A stretch of 35,570 bases of DNA from Candidatus Poribacteria bacterium (GTDB lineage: Bacteria; Abyssobacteria; SURF-5). Made by a program: the position numbers and the translations under genes. Below the pieces are notes generated by a model. That model ran no database searches. It was given only the letters and a program-made list of their open reading frames with translations, and had not been told where the DNA came from. Shown in pieces: positions 26,817 to 35,469 of the stretch. The stretch covers positions 1 through 35,570 of the forward strand of contig JACRIR010000133.1 in the NCBI GenBank assembly GCA_016215705.1, read 5' to 3'. Position 1 is the first letter of the stretch. Each line of letters opens with the position of its first letter.

Positions 26817-27119
26817 CTACCATTTCATTGCGCTGGCTTCATCGGCGTTCACGGCCCGACTAACCCTGTAAAGCGCAATGAGTATTGCGAGGCCGGTTGC
26901 GGCCTCGGCCGCTGCAACGGTTATCACAAAAAGCGCAAACACCTGCCCGTGAGGCGACTGAAACTGGTGGGCGAACGAAACCAGATTCAGATTGACGGCG
27001 TTCAGCATCAACTCTATCGACATGAAGATCACTATCAGATTGCGCCGGATGAGAAAGCCGAGCATTCCGATACAGAACATCGCCGCGCCGAGCGCTATAG
27101 AATGGACGGGATCAATCAT
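26817..27119 (-). CDS. nuoK: NADH-quinone oxidoreductase subunit K
   Basis: NuoK has 100 residues and three membrane helices, with the conserved Glu in FMSIELMLNAVNLNLVSF that lines the proton path, and the second Glu in AAEAATGLAILIALYR. The start overlaps the nuoJ stop by four bases (ATGA), so translation is coupled. It is followed by nuoL after 50 nt. Confidence 0.97.
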   Translation of the reverse strand: MIDPVHSIALGAAMFCIGMLGFLIRRNLIVIFMSIELMLNAVNLNLVSFAHQFQSPHGQVFALFVITVAAAEAATGLAILIALYRVSRAVNADEASAMKW

Positions 27120-27652
27120 CTGGCCTCTTTCTCCCTTACTGTATCAGCGGCCGCCACCCCGCGGCGGGCGAGAATGACGGACCCTATCATCGCCACGAGC
27201 AGTAATATCGAGGCGATCTCGAACGGGTATAGATACGTCAAGAACAACTCGTGCGCAAATGCGCGCGTGGTGTCGGGCGCGTTGACAGCCGCCTCCTGGA
27301 TGCGGGAAGGCTCGATTCCGCGTTTCGCGACCGTGAGAACAACGGCCATGACCATGGCGGCGAAGAGAGCCGCGAACCCGACCTGCGCCGGTTTGTGAAA
27401 GGCCGCCCGAAGCGCAGCCTCTTTCGACAGGTCCACAAGCATGATGACGAATATATACAGAACCAGCACGCCGCCCGCATAAATGATTATCTGGACAGCC
27501 GCTATGAACTCGGCGCTGAGCAGGAGATAAATGCCCGCAAGGCTGAAAAAGGTCACGAGCAGCCAAAGCGCCGAATGCATCGGATTGCGGCGGCTTATGA
27601 CCATCAGAGAGGATATCAGAGTTATTGCCGCCAGGATATAAAAGGAAACCAT
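27116..27652 (-). CDS. nuoJ: NADH-quinone oxidoreductase subunit J
   Basis: NuoJ is a membrane subunit of complex I with about five helices; its third helix twists during turnover. The 178 residues include the family core NPMHSALWLLVTFFSLAGIYLLL and the conserved AEFIAAVQIIIYAGGVLVLYIFVIML. It lies seven bases after nuoG. In the standard nuo order nuoH and nuoI stand between nuoG and nuoJ; both are missing here. Confidence 0.96.
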   Translation of the reverse strand: MVSFYILAAITLISSLMVISRRNPMHSALWLLVTFFSLAGIYLLLSAEFIAAVQIIIYAGGVLVLYIFVIMLVDLSKEAALRAAFHKPAQVGFAALFAAMVMAVVLTVAKRGIEPSRIQEAAVNAPDTTRAFAHELFLTYLYPFEIASILLLVAMIGSVILARRGVAAADTVREKEAR

Positions 27653-27659
27653 AATGCTG

Positions 27660-30230
27660 TCAATCCTTCGCCATGCGAACGCTGGCGACCCACACCGGCG
27701 CGCCTTCTTCCGCTTTCAAGGCGGAAGCTTCAAGTTTCTTGACGAGCTTGGAGACCACGGCAAGATCGTGCGCGGGAATACCAAGAACTCCCGCGGGCAG
27801 TTCCCTGCTTATACGTGCACGCAGCTTCAACGAACCGCCGCCCTTTACCGCCAGTTCCACCATGTTTCCGTTCTTCACGCCCAGATTGCGGGCGTCATCT
27901 TCGCCGATTTCGACAACTCCGTCCACCCGAATCCGCGCGAGACTCGCCGAATGGAGCGACGCCGCGCCGCCATAGTGCAGCATATTGTCAAAGCTTATTA
28001 TATAAGGATAGGCTGCGTCAACGGCCGCCTGGCTTTCTTTCACCAACGAGAGCTTATGCCGGCCGGAAGAGGCAACCTTTGAGTAGTCCCATGTTTCGGC
28101 CTGGGCCAGGCGCGCCGACCCTTTCATAAAGCCATAGTTCGGGGCTGCCGCCGCGATTTGGTTTCGGACGGATTCCAAGGACTCGATCGAAGGCAAACCC
28201 AGTTTGTGTCCGAGCTCCGAGAGAATCTCGAGGTCAGTCCGGCACTCACCCATCGGTCTTATCGCCTTGTTGCTGTGCTGAGTGATCCGGTAAGCGTTTG
28301 TATATGAGGCATCCTGTTCCGCAAAGCTGCAAGCGGGAAGAACCACGTTTGCCATTTCGGCGACCGGCCCCCCGAAGACATCCTGCACGACGAGGAGTTC
28401 CAACGTCCGGAGCACGTCGAGGGACAAGCCGAGAAGCGCCATTTCCTTACGGATATCGCCGCCCATGAGATAAAGCGCCTTAACTTCGCCGGATTCGATT
28501 CCACGAAGGATTCCGGCGACCTCGAGCGGGCCGTTTCCGGCCTCCGATGCTTCTTTATGACCAGGCAAGAAAGCGGGTGTCACACCCATATCGAGCGCGC
28601 CTTGCGCATTGCCCTCACGCATAAGGGAGAGTGTTTTGCCACCCTTCAAGACGGCAAGATTAACGGCGGCGCGGACAATCGAGGAGTTCACGGCTGAATG
28701 CAGGCTGCCCGGCGACAGCATCAAAAGGAGGTTCTTCGAGTTACCGATTGCGGCAGCCATCTCCGAGAGTATGGCGGCGTCAACGCCGGTACTGGCGGAA
28801 ACGTCCGCGAGCGAATACTTGGCCAGGTGCAGCTTCAACTTATTGTAGCCGTCGGTTCGGCGCTCGAGGGTTTCGCCGTCAAGAGAGCCTTTTTCCACGA
28901 GCAGGTTTGCGAGACAATTGAGCACGGCGGCTTCCGCGCCGGGCATTGTCCGCGCAAACTGCGTGCACTGCGTCGTAAGCTTGTTCGAGCGATGGCCGAC
29001 CACAAGCACCTTCGCCGAGCCGGAGGCGTGAACGCGCAACGCCTCGAGAGCGGCCACCGGATGCGTGCAGATAATATTCGAATCGAAGACGAGAATCACG
29101 TCGGAATTGTCGATGTCTGAAAGCGTCGCCGTTGGAGCGGCCACGCCGTAAACATCGGTCATGGTTTCTATAATGGCCAGATTATTGAGGCGCGCCGGCG
29201 TATCGAGACGATTGGTTCCGAGCCCCTCGCGCATGAGGCGCTGGAACGCAAAGAGCGCCTCGTTCGAGCAGCGGGCAGAGGCCAATCCGGCGACGCTTTT
29301 GTTCCCCGCCGACTTGGCTATTTCTCTCAATTTCTCGGCTGCGAGCCCGAGGGCTTCGTCCCATGTCGTATTTCGGACGCTGCCGTTATTGCGAATCGCC
29401 GGGCTCGTGAGCCTCGATTCACTGTGAGCCGCGTCTCTTCCGAACCTGCCGACGGAACAAAGATTGCCTTTGTTATGTCCCTGAAAATCACGTACGGTCA
29501 CACGGTAAACCTTGTCGCCGCGCACGTTGAGCTCATAGGAGCAGCCGATCCCGCAGAACGTGCAGACCGCATCCACGGGCTTAAGCTGCCATGCGCGCGC
29601 GCTGTAGCGGAAAGTTGAGTCCAGTATTGCGCCCACGGGACAGACGGAGAGACATTGGCTGCAACTTTCGCACGGATAACCCCCGAACTGTGTGGGGCCG
29701 ACTTTCGAGGAGTATCCGCTGCGCACGACGCAGTCGATTGCGCGCGCTCCCTGAATCTCTTTGCACACCTGCACGCAACGGCCACACATGATGCAGCGCG
29801 TGTGCCAGATGTCGAGCACGGGCGAAAGCTCTTCTCTGCTCTTCTCGGGTTTAACCGACCAAAACGGCTGCTGCAGGATGCACATCTCTACGGTTATGTC
29901 CTGAACGTCACACTCGCCCGATTTGTCGCAGACCGGACAATCGAGCGGATGATTCAGGAGCACGAATTGAAGCATCTGCTTGCGCTGACGGACTATCTCA
30001 TCGGTGTTCGTGCGCACGACCATGCCCTCGCGGGCCTGTACATCGCACGATGCGACCGCCCTGCTTTCGCCCTCGACTTCCACCAGGCACACCCTGCACG
30101 CGCCTATGGAGGACAGTTTGGGATGATAGCAGAGGGTGGGAATGTATATACCGACGGACTCGGCCGCCTTGAGAATCGTCGTGCCTTTGTGAACGCTGAC
30201 CTTCTTGTCGTCTATCGTAAGATTAACCAT
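27660..30230 (-). CDS. nuoG: NuoG-type iron-sulfur/molybdopterin-fold subunit
   Basis: The 856-residue protein carries the electron wire of the complex I peripheral arm. N-terminal clusters are all ligated: 2Fe-2S by Cys34, 45, 48 and 62; a His94-Cys98-Cys101-Cys107 4Fe-4S; two ferredoxin-type clusters at Cys146-156 and Cys187-197; and a molybdopterin-family cluster starting CTFCGIGC (Cys223, 226, 230). The rest is a molybdopterin-oxidoreductase fold. The Cys or Sec that would mark an active formate dehydrogenase is not seen: the equivalent region reads DTPARLNNLAII. NuoG is therefore favoured over an FdhA. It follows the NuoF'/GltD fusion by 30 nt, which it probably receives electrons from. 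Confidence 0.9.
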   Translation of the reverse strand: MVNLTIDDKKVSVHKGTTILKAAESVGIYIPTLCYHPKLSSIGACRVCLVEVEGESRAVASCDVQAREGMVVRTNTDEIVRQRKQMLQFVLLNHPLDCPVCDKSGECDVQDITVEMCILQQPFWSVKPEKSREELSPVLDIWHTRCIMCGRCVQVCKEIQGARAIDCVVRSGYSSKVGPTQFGGYPCESCSQCLSVCPVGAILDSTFRYSARAWQLKPVDAVCTFCGIGCSYELNVRGDKVYRVTVRDFQGHNKGNLCSVGRFGRDAAHSESRLTSPAIRNNGSVRNTTWDEALGLAAEKLREIAKSAGNKSVAGLASARCSNEALFAFQRLMREGLGTNRLDTPARLNNLAIIETMTDVYGVAAPTATLSDIDNSDVILVFDSNIICTHPVAALEALRVHASGSAKVLVVGHRSNKLTTQCTQFARTMPGAEAAVLNCLANLLVEKGSLDGETLERRTDGYNKLKLHLAKYSLADVSASTGVDAAILSEMAAAIGNSKNLLLMLSPGSLHSAVNSSIVRAAVNLAVLKGGKTLSLMREGNAQGALDMGVTPAFLPGHKEASEAGNGPLEVAGILRGIESGEVKALYLMGGDIRKEMALLGLSLDVLRTLELLVVQDVFGGPVAEMANVVLPACSFAEQDASYTNAYRITQHSNKAIRPMGECRTDLEILSELGHKLGLPSIESLESVRNQIAAAAPNYGFMKGSARLAQAETWDYSKVASSGRHKLSLVKESQAAVDAAYPYIISFDNMLHYGGAASLHSASLARIRVDGVVEIGEDDARNLGVKNGNMVELAVKGGGSLKLRARISRELPAGVLGIPAHDLAVVSKLVKKLEASALKAEEGAPVWVASVRMAKD

Positions 30231-30260
30231 CAGAAAACGCTCTACCTCACTCCGCCCGTA

Positions 30261-32222
30261 TCAGGCGGTCATCACAATTCTATAGCACCTCATGCAGCGC
30301 TCGGCCTCGGCGACCGCCGTCTGCTCGCTGAAGCCCAACTCGATCTCTTTGAGGTTTCCTATTCGCTCTTTCGGCGGCATGGCGGGCATCTTGGCGCGCT
30401 CGAGCCCGCTCACTCCCGCGCAGTATTCCGACTTCGCGACCGCTCCGAGCCCCTGGATTATGTTTCGGAAGCGCATTAACTGGTTAAAGTCGTCGTGAGT
30501 CCTGCCGCTCAGGTATTTGTCAATCGAAGCCGCCGCCTGCAAACCGGTCTGGACCGCCTTGATGACTGATTGCGGCCCTGTGATTGCGTCACCGCCGGCG
30601 AACACGCCTTTGATAGTTGTTTCCAGTGTATCGGGATCAACCTCGAACGTCTCCCGCTTGCTTATCCCGAGACCCTGAACGGTCCGGAAATAATCCATGT
30701 CGGGCGCCTGGCTCACAGCGCCGATAACCATGTCGGCCTCTATGACAAATTCCGAGCCCTTTATGGCAACGGGAGCGCGGCGACCGCTTGCGTCCGGTTC
30801 GCCTAGTTCCATACGCAGGCATTCAAGCCCCGCAACTTTCCCGTCTTTTCCGACAACGCGGCTAGGCGCCATCAGGAAGTTGAGCTTTACGCCTTCATGC
30901 TCTCCCTCTTCGACCTCCCACGGGCTGGCCGGCATCTCCTTGCGCGTCCGGCGATACACCATGCTCACGTTTTCGCAGCCGAGATGCGCCGCCACCCGCG
31001 CAGCGTCAACCGCCGAGTTTCCGCCGCCGATTATGATCACTCTCTTCGGCATGCGCGTGTCTTCGCCGAGATTGATCCGACGAAGGAAATCCATGCAATC
31101 GACGACTCCCTCATATTTATCCTCGTCGGGGATGCCCATCTTTTTGCCCTTCATCGCGCCTATCGCGAGGAAGACGGCTTTGAATCCCTGGTCGAACAAG
31201 TCCTGTATCGAGAAATCCTTGCCGAGCGCCGCATTCATCTTGACTTTGACGCCATAGGCCTGCGCTTGCTCGATCTCGCCGTTGACAACATCGCGCGGAA
31301 GACGATAGGAGGGGATGCCCAGGTGCGTTGTGCCGCCAACCACCGGCGCAGCCTCGAACATGGTCACATCATAGTCCCAATTAGCCAGGTCGCGTGCGCA
31401 AGTGACTCCGGCGGGACCGGTTCCGATGACGGCAACCTTTCCCTTTTCACCCGTCGAAACGTGGGGCGCAAATCGGAATTGTCTCTGCTTGATCAGACGC
31501 TTCTCGTAGTCGGAAACGAAGCGCTTCAGATATGCGATAGAAATAGGCTCATCGACGTTCCCGCGCTTGCATACGGTTTCGCAAGGATGGAAACAGGCGC
31601 GCCCGCATACCGCCGCAAACGGGTTCGGCGAACGTGCCACGTCGATTGAGTCATTATATTTATGTTCACGGATGAGTTCGATGTAGCGGGCGGCATCGGT
31701 CGTTGCGGGACACCCGAAATTGCAGGGAGCTATCATCATGGACGCCGTGTTCGGGGCCGCGCACTTTTTCTTTTGGTTCACATGCGCGTCAAATTCGGCC
31801 CGGAAATGACGGAGGACATCGGCGAGCGGCTTCTCCATTGCGATCCCGAAACCACAGAGGGCTGCGTTGCGGATGTCGGCGGCAAGTGGCAGCAACTTCT
31901 CGATGTCGCAGACGTCGCCTTCTCCGGAAGCGATCTTCTTCAATAGATCATATATGATGCGCGAGCCGACGCGGCACGGGAAACACTTGCCGCACGACTT
32001 CGCCTGAACCTGCTCGAAGAAATTGACCATGATCTGGACGGCGCAAACGTCCTCGCTCAGAACCACGAGGCCGCCCCACCCGACAACCGCTTTGAGGTCG
32101 GGCGGACACGTTTTTCCCGCGAAAAACTTCTTGTGCGCCTCGGGGATTTTCGAGACGGTTTGCTCGCCGGCGAGCTTTCCGCATGGTTCCACAAACCAAC
32201 TGTCAAATAGTATTTCAGCCAA
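30261..32222 (-). CDS. Fusion of NuoF C-terminal iron-sulfur region with GltD-type FAD/NAD(P) oxidoreductase
   Basis: In the 653-residue protein, residues 1-45 match nothing I know. Residues about 48-150 correspond to the C-terminal 4Fe-4S region of NuoF (GWGGLVVLSEDVC, SCGKCFPCRVG with Cys77, 80 and 83, and Cys123), without NuoF's FMN/NADH Rossmann and SLBB domains. Residues about 154-650 are GltD-like: Cys-rich clusters (167, 171, 206, 210, 214, 218), FAD motif GTGPAG (267-272), and NAD(P) motif GGGNSA (399-404). A CMRC pair (643, 646) ends it. The predicted role is flavin-based oxidation of NAD(P)H feeding NuoG, or the reverse. It starts with TTG, with GGGAGAG upstream, as first gene of the operon. 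Confidence 0.9.
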   Translation of the reverse strand: MAEILFDSWFVEPCGKLAGEQTVSKIPEAHKKFFAGKTCPPDLKAVVGWGGLVVLSEDVCAVQIMVNFFEQVQAKSCGKCFPCRVGSRIIYDLLKKIASGEGDVCDIEKLLPLAADIRNAALCGFGIAMEKPLADVLRHFRAEFDAHVNQKKKCAAPNTASMMIAPCNFGCPATTDAARYIELIREHKYNDSIDVARSPNPFAAVCGRACFHPCETVCKRGNVDEPISIAYLKRFVSDYEKRLIKQRQFRFAPHVSTGEKGKVAVIGTGPAGVTCARDLANWDYDVTMFEAAPVVGGTTHLGIPSYRLPRDVVNGEIEQAQAYGVKVKMNAALGKDFSIQDLFDQGFKAVFLAIGAMKGKKMGIPDEDKYEGVVDCMDFLRRINLGEDTRMPKRVIIIGGGNSAVDAARVAAHLGCENVSMVYRRTRKEMPASPWEVEEGEHEGVKLNFLMAPSRVVGKDGKVAGLECLRMELGEPDASGRRAPVAIKGSEFVIEADMVIGAVSQAPDMDYFRTVQGLGISKRETFEVDPDTLETTIKGVFAGGDAITGPQSVIKAVQTGLQAAASIDKYLSGRTHDDFNQLMRFRNIIQGLGAVAKSEYCAGVSGLERAKMPAMPPKERIGNLKEIELGFSEQTAVAEAERCMRCYRIVMTA

Positions 32223-33021
32223 CGATTATCTCTCCCAATACTCAATTTCCGCGCAATTTATGGGGTCATTGCGCAGCCTTGCTCCTGGTACGAGGAGACG
32301 GTGGGCATTTTCCAGGGAGGCGCCGATTTGGACATGATGCCAACAGTCGCAATCCACCCCGAAAATTTGAAAACCTATCTCTTATAGCATTTTTTTGGGG
32401 GCTTGTCAAGCGTTTTTTGCAGCGCGTCAAAAAGGACAGTCTCCGGCCGCAGATTTCGCGGATTTCCGCGGTCAGCAGAGCCGGGAGCACGGATAGATTC
32501 GTTCATGGTTTATAGACAAAACCGCAGCCCGCAGCCAGAAACCGAAGCGGCCATCTCCCGCGTTTTCGCATCCACTTCTCACTCGCAAGCTTGCGCCGTT
32601 CTTCTTTTCAACGAACCTCGAACTATTACGACGTTTCCTATACGACGTTTCCTGAATCACATGCATTGTTTCGGCGACGTTCCCCCCTTTGCAAAGGGCG
32701 ATCATTGCAACAAAATTTAGGAAGCGCTCAAGACGCAGTCCCTACTACTACTACTACTACTTGCAGAAATAGTAGATTCCTATCGTAATTTTCTTTTGCA
32801 GGGCGGTTCGCGAACCATCCTTCAGAATATTCGTGTATATCTACAAATGTTCCTTTTCTTCTTTCGTTGTGTCTCTGGGAACTCTGAGCTCTCGTGGCTC
32901 AGGTCAATTCTTGGTTGTGGCCGCGCCGTCCCTATTCTCCGTTTGCCGGAACAGGGTTGGGGTTACATAGTAGACTACACTTCAGGGAAGCGGTAAGATT
33001 TCCAAATAGGAGAGTGCTCTC
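32223..33021. other. 800-nt divergent intergenic region
   Basis: No convincing gene is seen. From the left it contains the nuo leader and promoter (32381-32409), with a 25-codon ORF in the leader (minus, 32258-32335) that has no clear ribosome-binding site. A degenerate stretch, GCAGATTTCGCGGATTTCCG, lies near 32448. A 14-bp tandem duplication (TACGACGTTTCCT, 32627-32640 and 32641-32654) follows, then a CCCTTTGCAAAGGG palindrome (32685-32698) and six CTA trinucleotides (32742-32759). No clear promoter was found for the DoxX gene at its right edge. Confidence 0.6.
32381..32409 (-). promoter_or_regulatory. Near-consensus sigma-70 promoter of the nuo operon
   Basis: On the minus strand a perfect TTGACA (32404-32409) and TATAAG (32381-32386) are exactly 17 nt apart, with a TG one base before the -10 (extended -10). 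Transcription should start near 32374, leaving a leader of about 150 nt before the TTG start of the fusion gene. Confidence 0.8.
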
Positions 33022-33408
33022 ATGAAATTGCTTGAAAAGTATGCGAACTACGCTTACGCCTTGATGCGAATCATGGCGGGACTCATGTTCTCGTTCCACG
33101 GCGCCCAGAAAATCCTGGGGGTGCTTTCCGAGTTTCAACCACCGGTGGGGTCCCAACTATGGTTTGGCGGGATCATCGAACTTATAGGAGGGCTGGCAAT
33201 AGCGCTGGGGTTTCAAACACGCATAGCGGCTTTCCTCTGCAGCGGCGAGATGGCAGTTGCCTATTTCCAGTTCCACTGGAAATTCCAAATCGGACGCATG
33301 TTCTTCCCGACGCTGAACGAAGGCGAGTTGGCGGTCCTCTACTGTTTTGTCTTCCTCTTCATCGCCTGTCGAGGCGGAGTAAAATGGAGCCTCGACAAAA
33401 CGACCTAA
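33022..33408 (+). CDS. DoxX-family membrane protein
   Basis: The 128-residue protein has four hydrophobic segments and the DoxX signatures LMRIMAGLMFSFHGAQKI near the N-terminus and IIELIGGLAIALGFQTRIAA in the middle, followed by AVAYFQFHW. DoxX proteins are inner-membrane proteins linked in different species to thiosulfate oxidation or redox stress; the exact role is unsettled. AGGAGAG lies seven bases before the ATG. It is not obviously co-transcribed with the next gene, which has its own promoter 163 nt downstream. Confidence 0.85.
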   Translation: MKLLEKYANYAYALMRIMAGLMFSFHGAQKILGVLSEFQPPVGSQLWFGGIIELIGGLAIALGFQTRIAAFLCSGEMAVAYFQFHWKFQIGRMFFPTLNEGELAVLYCFVFLFIACRGGVKWSLDKTT

Positions 33409-33725
33409 GTACACGCTTTCACAAATACGATGACGTGCCCACCCAATCTCCGTACAGGTTCGTTAATGGCACATTGCTCGAAGAAAAGGAATAACAGGGA
33501 AAGTCCTTTTGTACATGAATTTCAGTATTACTCAAGAATTATGTTGGTTGACAGACAAAGCTTTGCGTGGTATAATCCTGTCCGACGACGAACAAGATTG
33601 GCCGACAGACATAAAAAGGGAAGTGCCCGAAGCGAGAATCAACAGCAATCTCGATCAATAATCGTAACGGCGAGCCAATCCGGCATGCAGCATGTGGACC
33701 TACCGGCTCGTGGAGAACTTGTGAA
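33409..33725 (+). promoter_or_regulatory. Spacer with a consensus promoter for the FAD oxidoreductase gene
   Basis: TTGACA (33548-33553) and TATAAT (33571-33576) are both perfect matches to the sigma-70 consensus, with exactly 17 nt between and a TG one base before the -10. Transcription should start near 33583, leaving a leader of about 140 nt. In the leader CGAGCC (33672-33677) can pair with GGCTCG just before the ribosome-binding GGAG. No gene is seen in this spacer. Confidence 0.8.
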
Positions 33726-35042
33726 ATGCGGACAGCATCTGACAACTTTTGGTTTCACGGAATACCTCCTCTCGAAAGCGGGGCGGCGTTGTTCGGCGAG
33801 CACGAGGCCGACGTGGCCATCATTGGCGGCGGATTCACCGGCATCGCAGCCGCATATTTCATCAAGCAGCGTTTTCCGGAAAAGCGGGTAATAGTGCTGG
33901 AGAGCGAGTTCGTCGGATACGGTTCCTCCGGACGTAATTCGGGAGGAGTGACCGGCTTGCTGGGGCATTCTTGCCTCCATATGAAAAAGAAGCTCGGGAT
34001 TGAGAAGACGACACGCCTTCTGCAGTTCACCTTCCAGTCCGTTTCTCTCGTTGAAGAATTGATTAAGAAACACGATATCGATTGTGATTATGAAAGAGCC
34101 GGGCGGCTCGTTATCGCCGAAGGTGAGAGACAGGTTAGACACCTCGAGGAACAAGCAAAAGCTTCTGAAGAGGTCGGCGCAAAAACGCTGTGGCTTGAAA
34201 AAGAAGAAGCCCGCAGCCGTTTCGGAGGAGTGAATGTGTTGGCAGCCTTGTACCTCCCTGACGAAGGGGTCATTAATCCTGTAAAATTCTTGCGCGGCAT
34301 GAAGAGGGCCGCTGAATCAATCGGTGTCGAGGTCTACGAGCACTCACGCTGCACACACATCGAGCCCGGCCCGATGATGTCGCTTTACACATCGTTGGGT
34401 AGCGTGAGAGCGCGAGACATCGTCATGGCGACCAACGCCTACAGTAATCCTCTAGGATTGCTCAAATATAAAGTGCTGCCCTTCTATATATATCAGATTA
34501 CGACCGAGCCGTTGACACAGGGGCAGTTGGATGAATTTCACTGCAAGGGGCAACAAAACGTCTTTGTCGCGAAGAATCTATATTGGGCCGCACGCTTCAC
34601 GGCGGATAATCGGCTCATGTTTGTCGAATGCGACACGCTGTTTTTCTATGATATCGAATGCGACTACAGTCACCGTCCCAGCGAGTATAGGAGTCACTAC
34701 AGACTTATGATTGAGAAATTCCCTTTTCTCAAAGGCATCAAAGTGACGCACCAGTGGGGAGGACGAATAGGGATAACGCTGGACTTTCTACCGTCGGTGG
34801 GCCGCACGGGCAAGCACAATAACGTCTACTACAGCATGGGCTATAACGGTAACGGCTTAGGCTTCGGCCAGCTTGCAGGTAAGATGCTTGCTGCGCTGAT
34901 GGCGGGGGAAAATTCCGAACTGACCAATAACATGTTGATAAATAAACCCATGCTTGGCATCCCTTCGGCATCCGCAACGTATCTGGCCAGTCATGGTCTG
35001 AAGTTCTATTACAAGACGCGTGACCGGTTGTTGGAAATGTAG
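33726..35042 (+). CDS. FAD-dependent oxidoreductase of the DAO family (PuuB-like)
   Basis: The 438-residue protein has the D-amino-acid-oxidase fold. An FAD-binding ADVAIIGGGFTGIAAAYFI lies near residue 28, with the acidic ribose contact in VIVLESEFVGYGSSGRNSGG. The C-terminal FAD motif is YSMGYNGNGLGFGQLAGKML. The N-terminal DNFWFHGIPPL resembles the leader of gamma-glutamylputrescine oxidase (PuuB) and other amine oxidoreductases. It should oxidise an amine or N-substituted amino acid with release of hydrogen peroxide or electrons. No other polyamine genes are seen nearby, so the substrate is open. The strong promoter at 33548-33576 suggests high expression. The ATG is preceded by GGAG at about ten bases. 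Confidence 0.85.
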   Translation: MRTASDNFWFHGIPPLESGAALFGEHEADVAIIGGGFTGIAAAYFIKQRFPEKRVIVLESEFVGYGSSGRNSGGVTGLLGHSCLHMKKKLGIEKTTRLLQFTFQSVSLVEELIKKHDIDCDYERAGRLVIAEGERQVRHLEEQAKASEEVGAKTLWLEKEEARSRFGGVNVLAALYLPDEGVINPVKFLRGMKRAAESIGVEVYEHSRCTHIEPGPMMSLYTSLGSVRARDIVMATNAYSNPLGLLKYKVLPFYIYQITTEPLTQGQLDEFHCKGQQNVFVAKNLYWAARFTADNRLMFVECDTLFFYDIECDYSHRPSEYRSHYRLMIEKFPFLKGIKVTHQWGGRIGITLDFLPSVGRTGKHNNVYYSMGYNGNGLGFGQLAGKMLAALMAGENSELTNNMLINKPMLGIPSASATYLASHGLKFYYKTRDRLLEM

Positions 35043-35469
35043 GAAAAGATCGTAATCCACAACTCCCAGTATAACCTCTTCCCCTCTTCCCCCTCAGAAT
35101 TATCGTTCGTGTGAAGCCGGGAGCAGCCATTGCCTCCGGCCGGTCATTCGTAATTCATACAATTCGTGCGATTCGTGACACGACTCTTTTTCTTTTCTTT
35201 CTTCTTCCTCCTTGAATCTGTGCAAATCAGCGCAATCCGCGGATCCCTCTTCTTTTTGGTCGTGGCTTTGCCGCACTCCGAAACTCCGGATTGTCATCTC
35301 GCCTGAAAACTTTTGGCAATGTGTCGCCCGATGATGTATACTTCGGGAGAATGGTTAACTGTGGAAGTAAGGGAAGGTTTGGGAACAAGCGATGACTCTT
35401 CTTCTTTCTTGGTTTTTTCCTTTCGCCTTGTTCCTTTCGCCTTTCGCCTTTTCTTAGGAGGCCCTTCGT
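35043..35469. other. Intergenic region with degenerate repeats and a pyrimidine tract
   Basis: No gene is seen. A GC-rich hairpin (35117-35125 with 35131-35139) follows the oxidoreductase gene. Then come repeated ATTCGT-like units (35146-35177), a CT-rich tract (35183-35212), a CAAATCAGCGCAATCCGCGG stretch and a second pyrimidine tract with CTTTCGCC repeats (35415-35458). These look like short degenerate repeats rather than remnants of a gene. Confidence 0.6.
35313..35342 (+). promoter_or_regulatory. Probable sigma-70 promoter of the terminal iron-sulfur gene
   Basis: TTGGCA (35313-35318) and TATACT (35337-35342) are 18 nt apart. Transcription would start about 120 nt before the ATG at 35470, with the CTTTCGCC tract in the leader. 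Confidence 0.5.

Noticed and set aside
27660-30230. Active molybdopterin formate dehydrogenase
   Set aside because: The fold and clusters are similar, but the catalytic Cys/Sec position is not present (DTPARLNNLAII) and the gene stands in a nuo operon, so NuoG is the better call.
29655-30479. 274-codon plus-strand frame across nuoG and the fusion gene
   Set aside because: Antisense to genes with complete cluster-ligand motifs; composition is rich in Arg, Ala and His without domains.
32742-32759. CTA trinucleotide run as a functional repeat or CRISPR start
   Set aside because: Only six perfect units, no spacers and no cas genes; a simple sequence tract.
33430-33891. 153-codon frame overlapping the promoter and start of the FAD oxidoreductase
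   Set aside because: It covers the consensus promoter at 33548-33576 and has no ribosome-binding site or protein-like composition; the oxidoreductase frame has clear FAD motifs.
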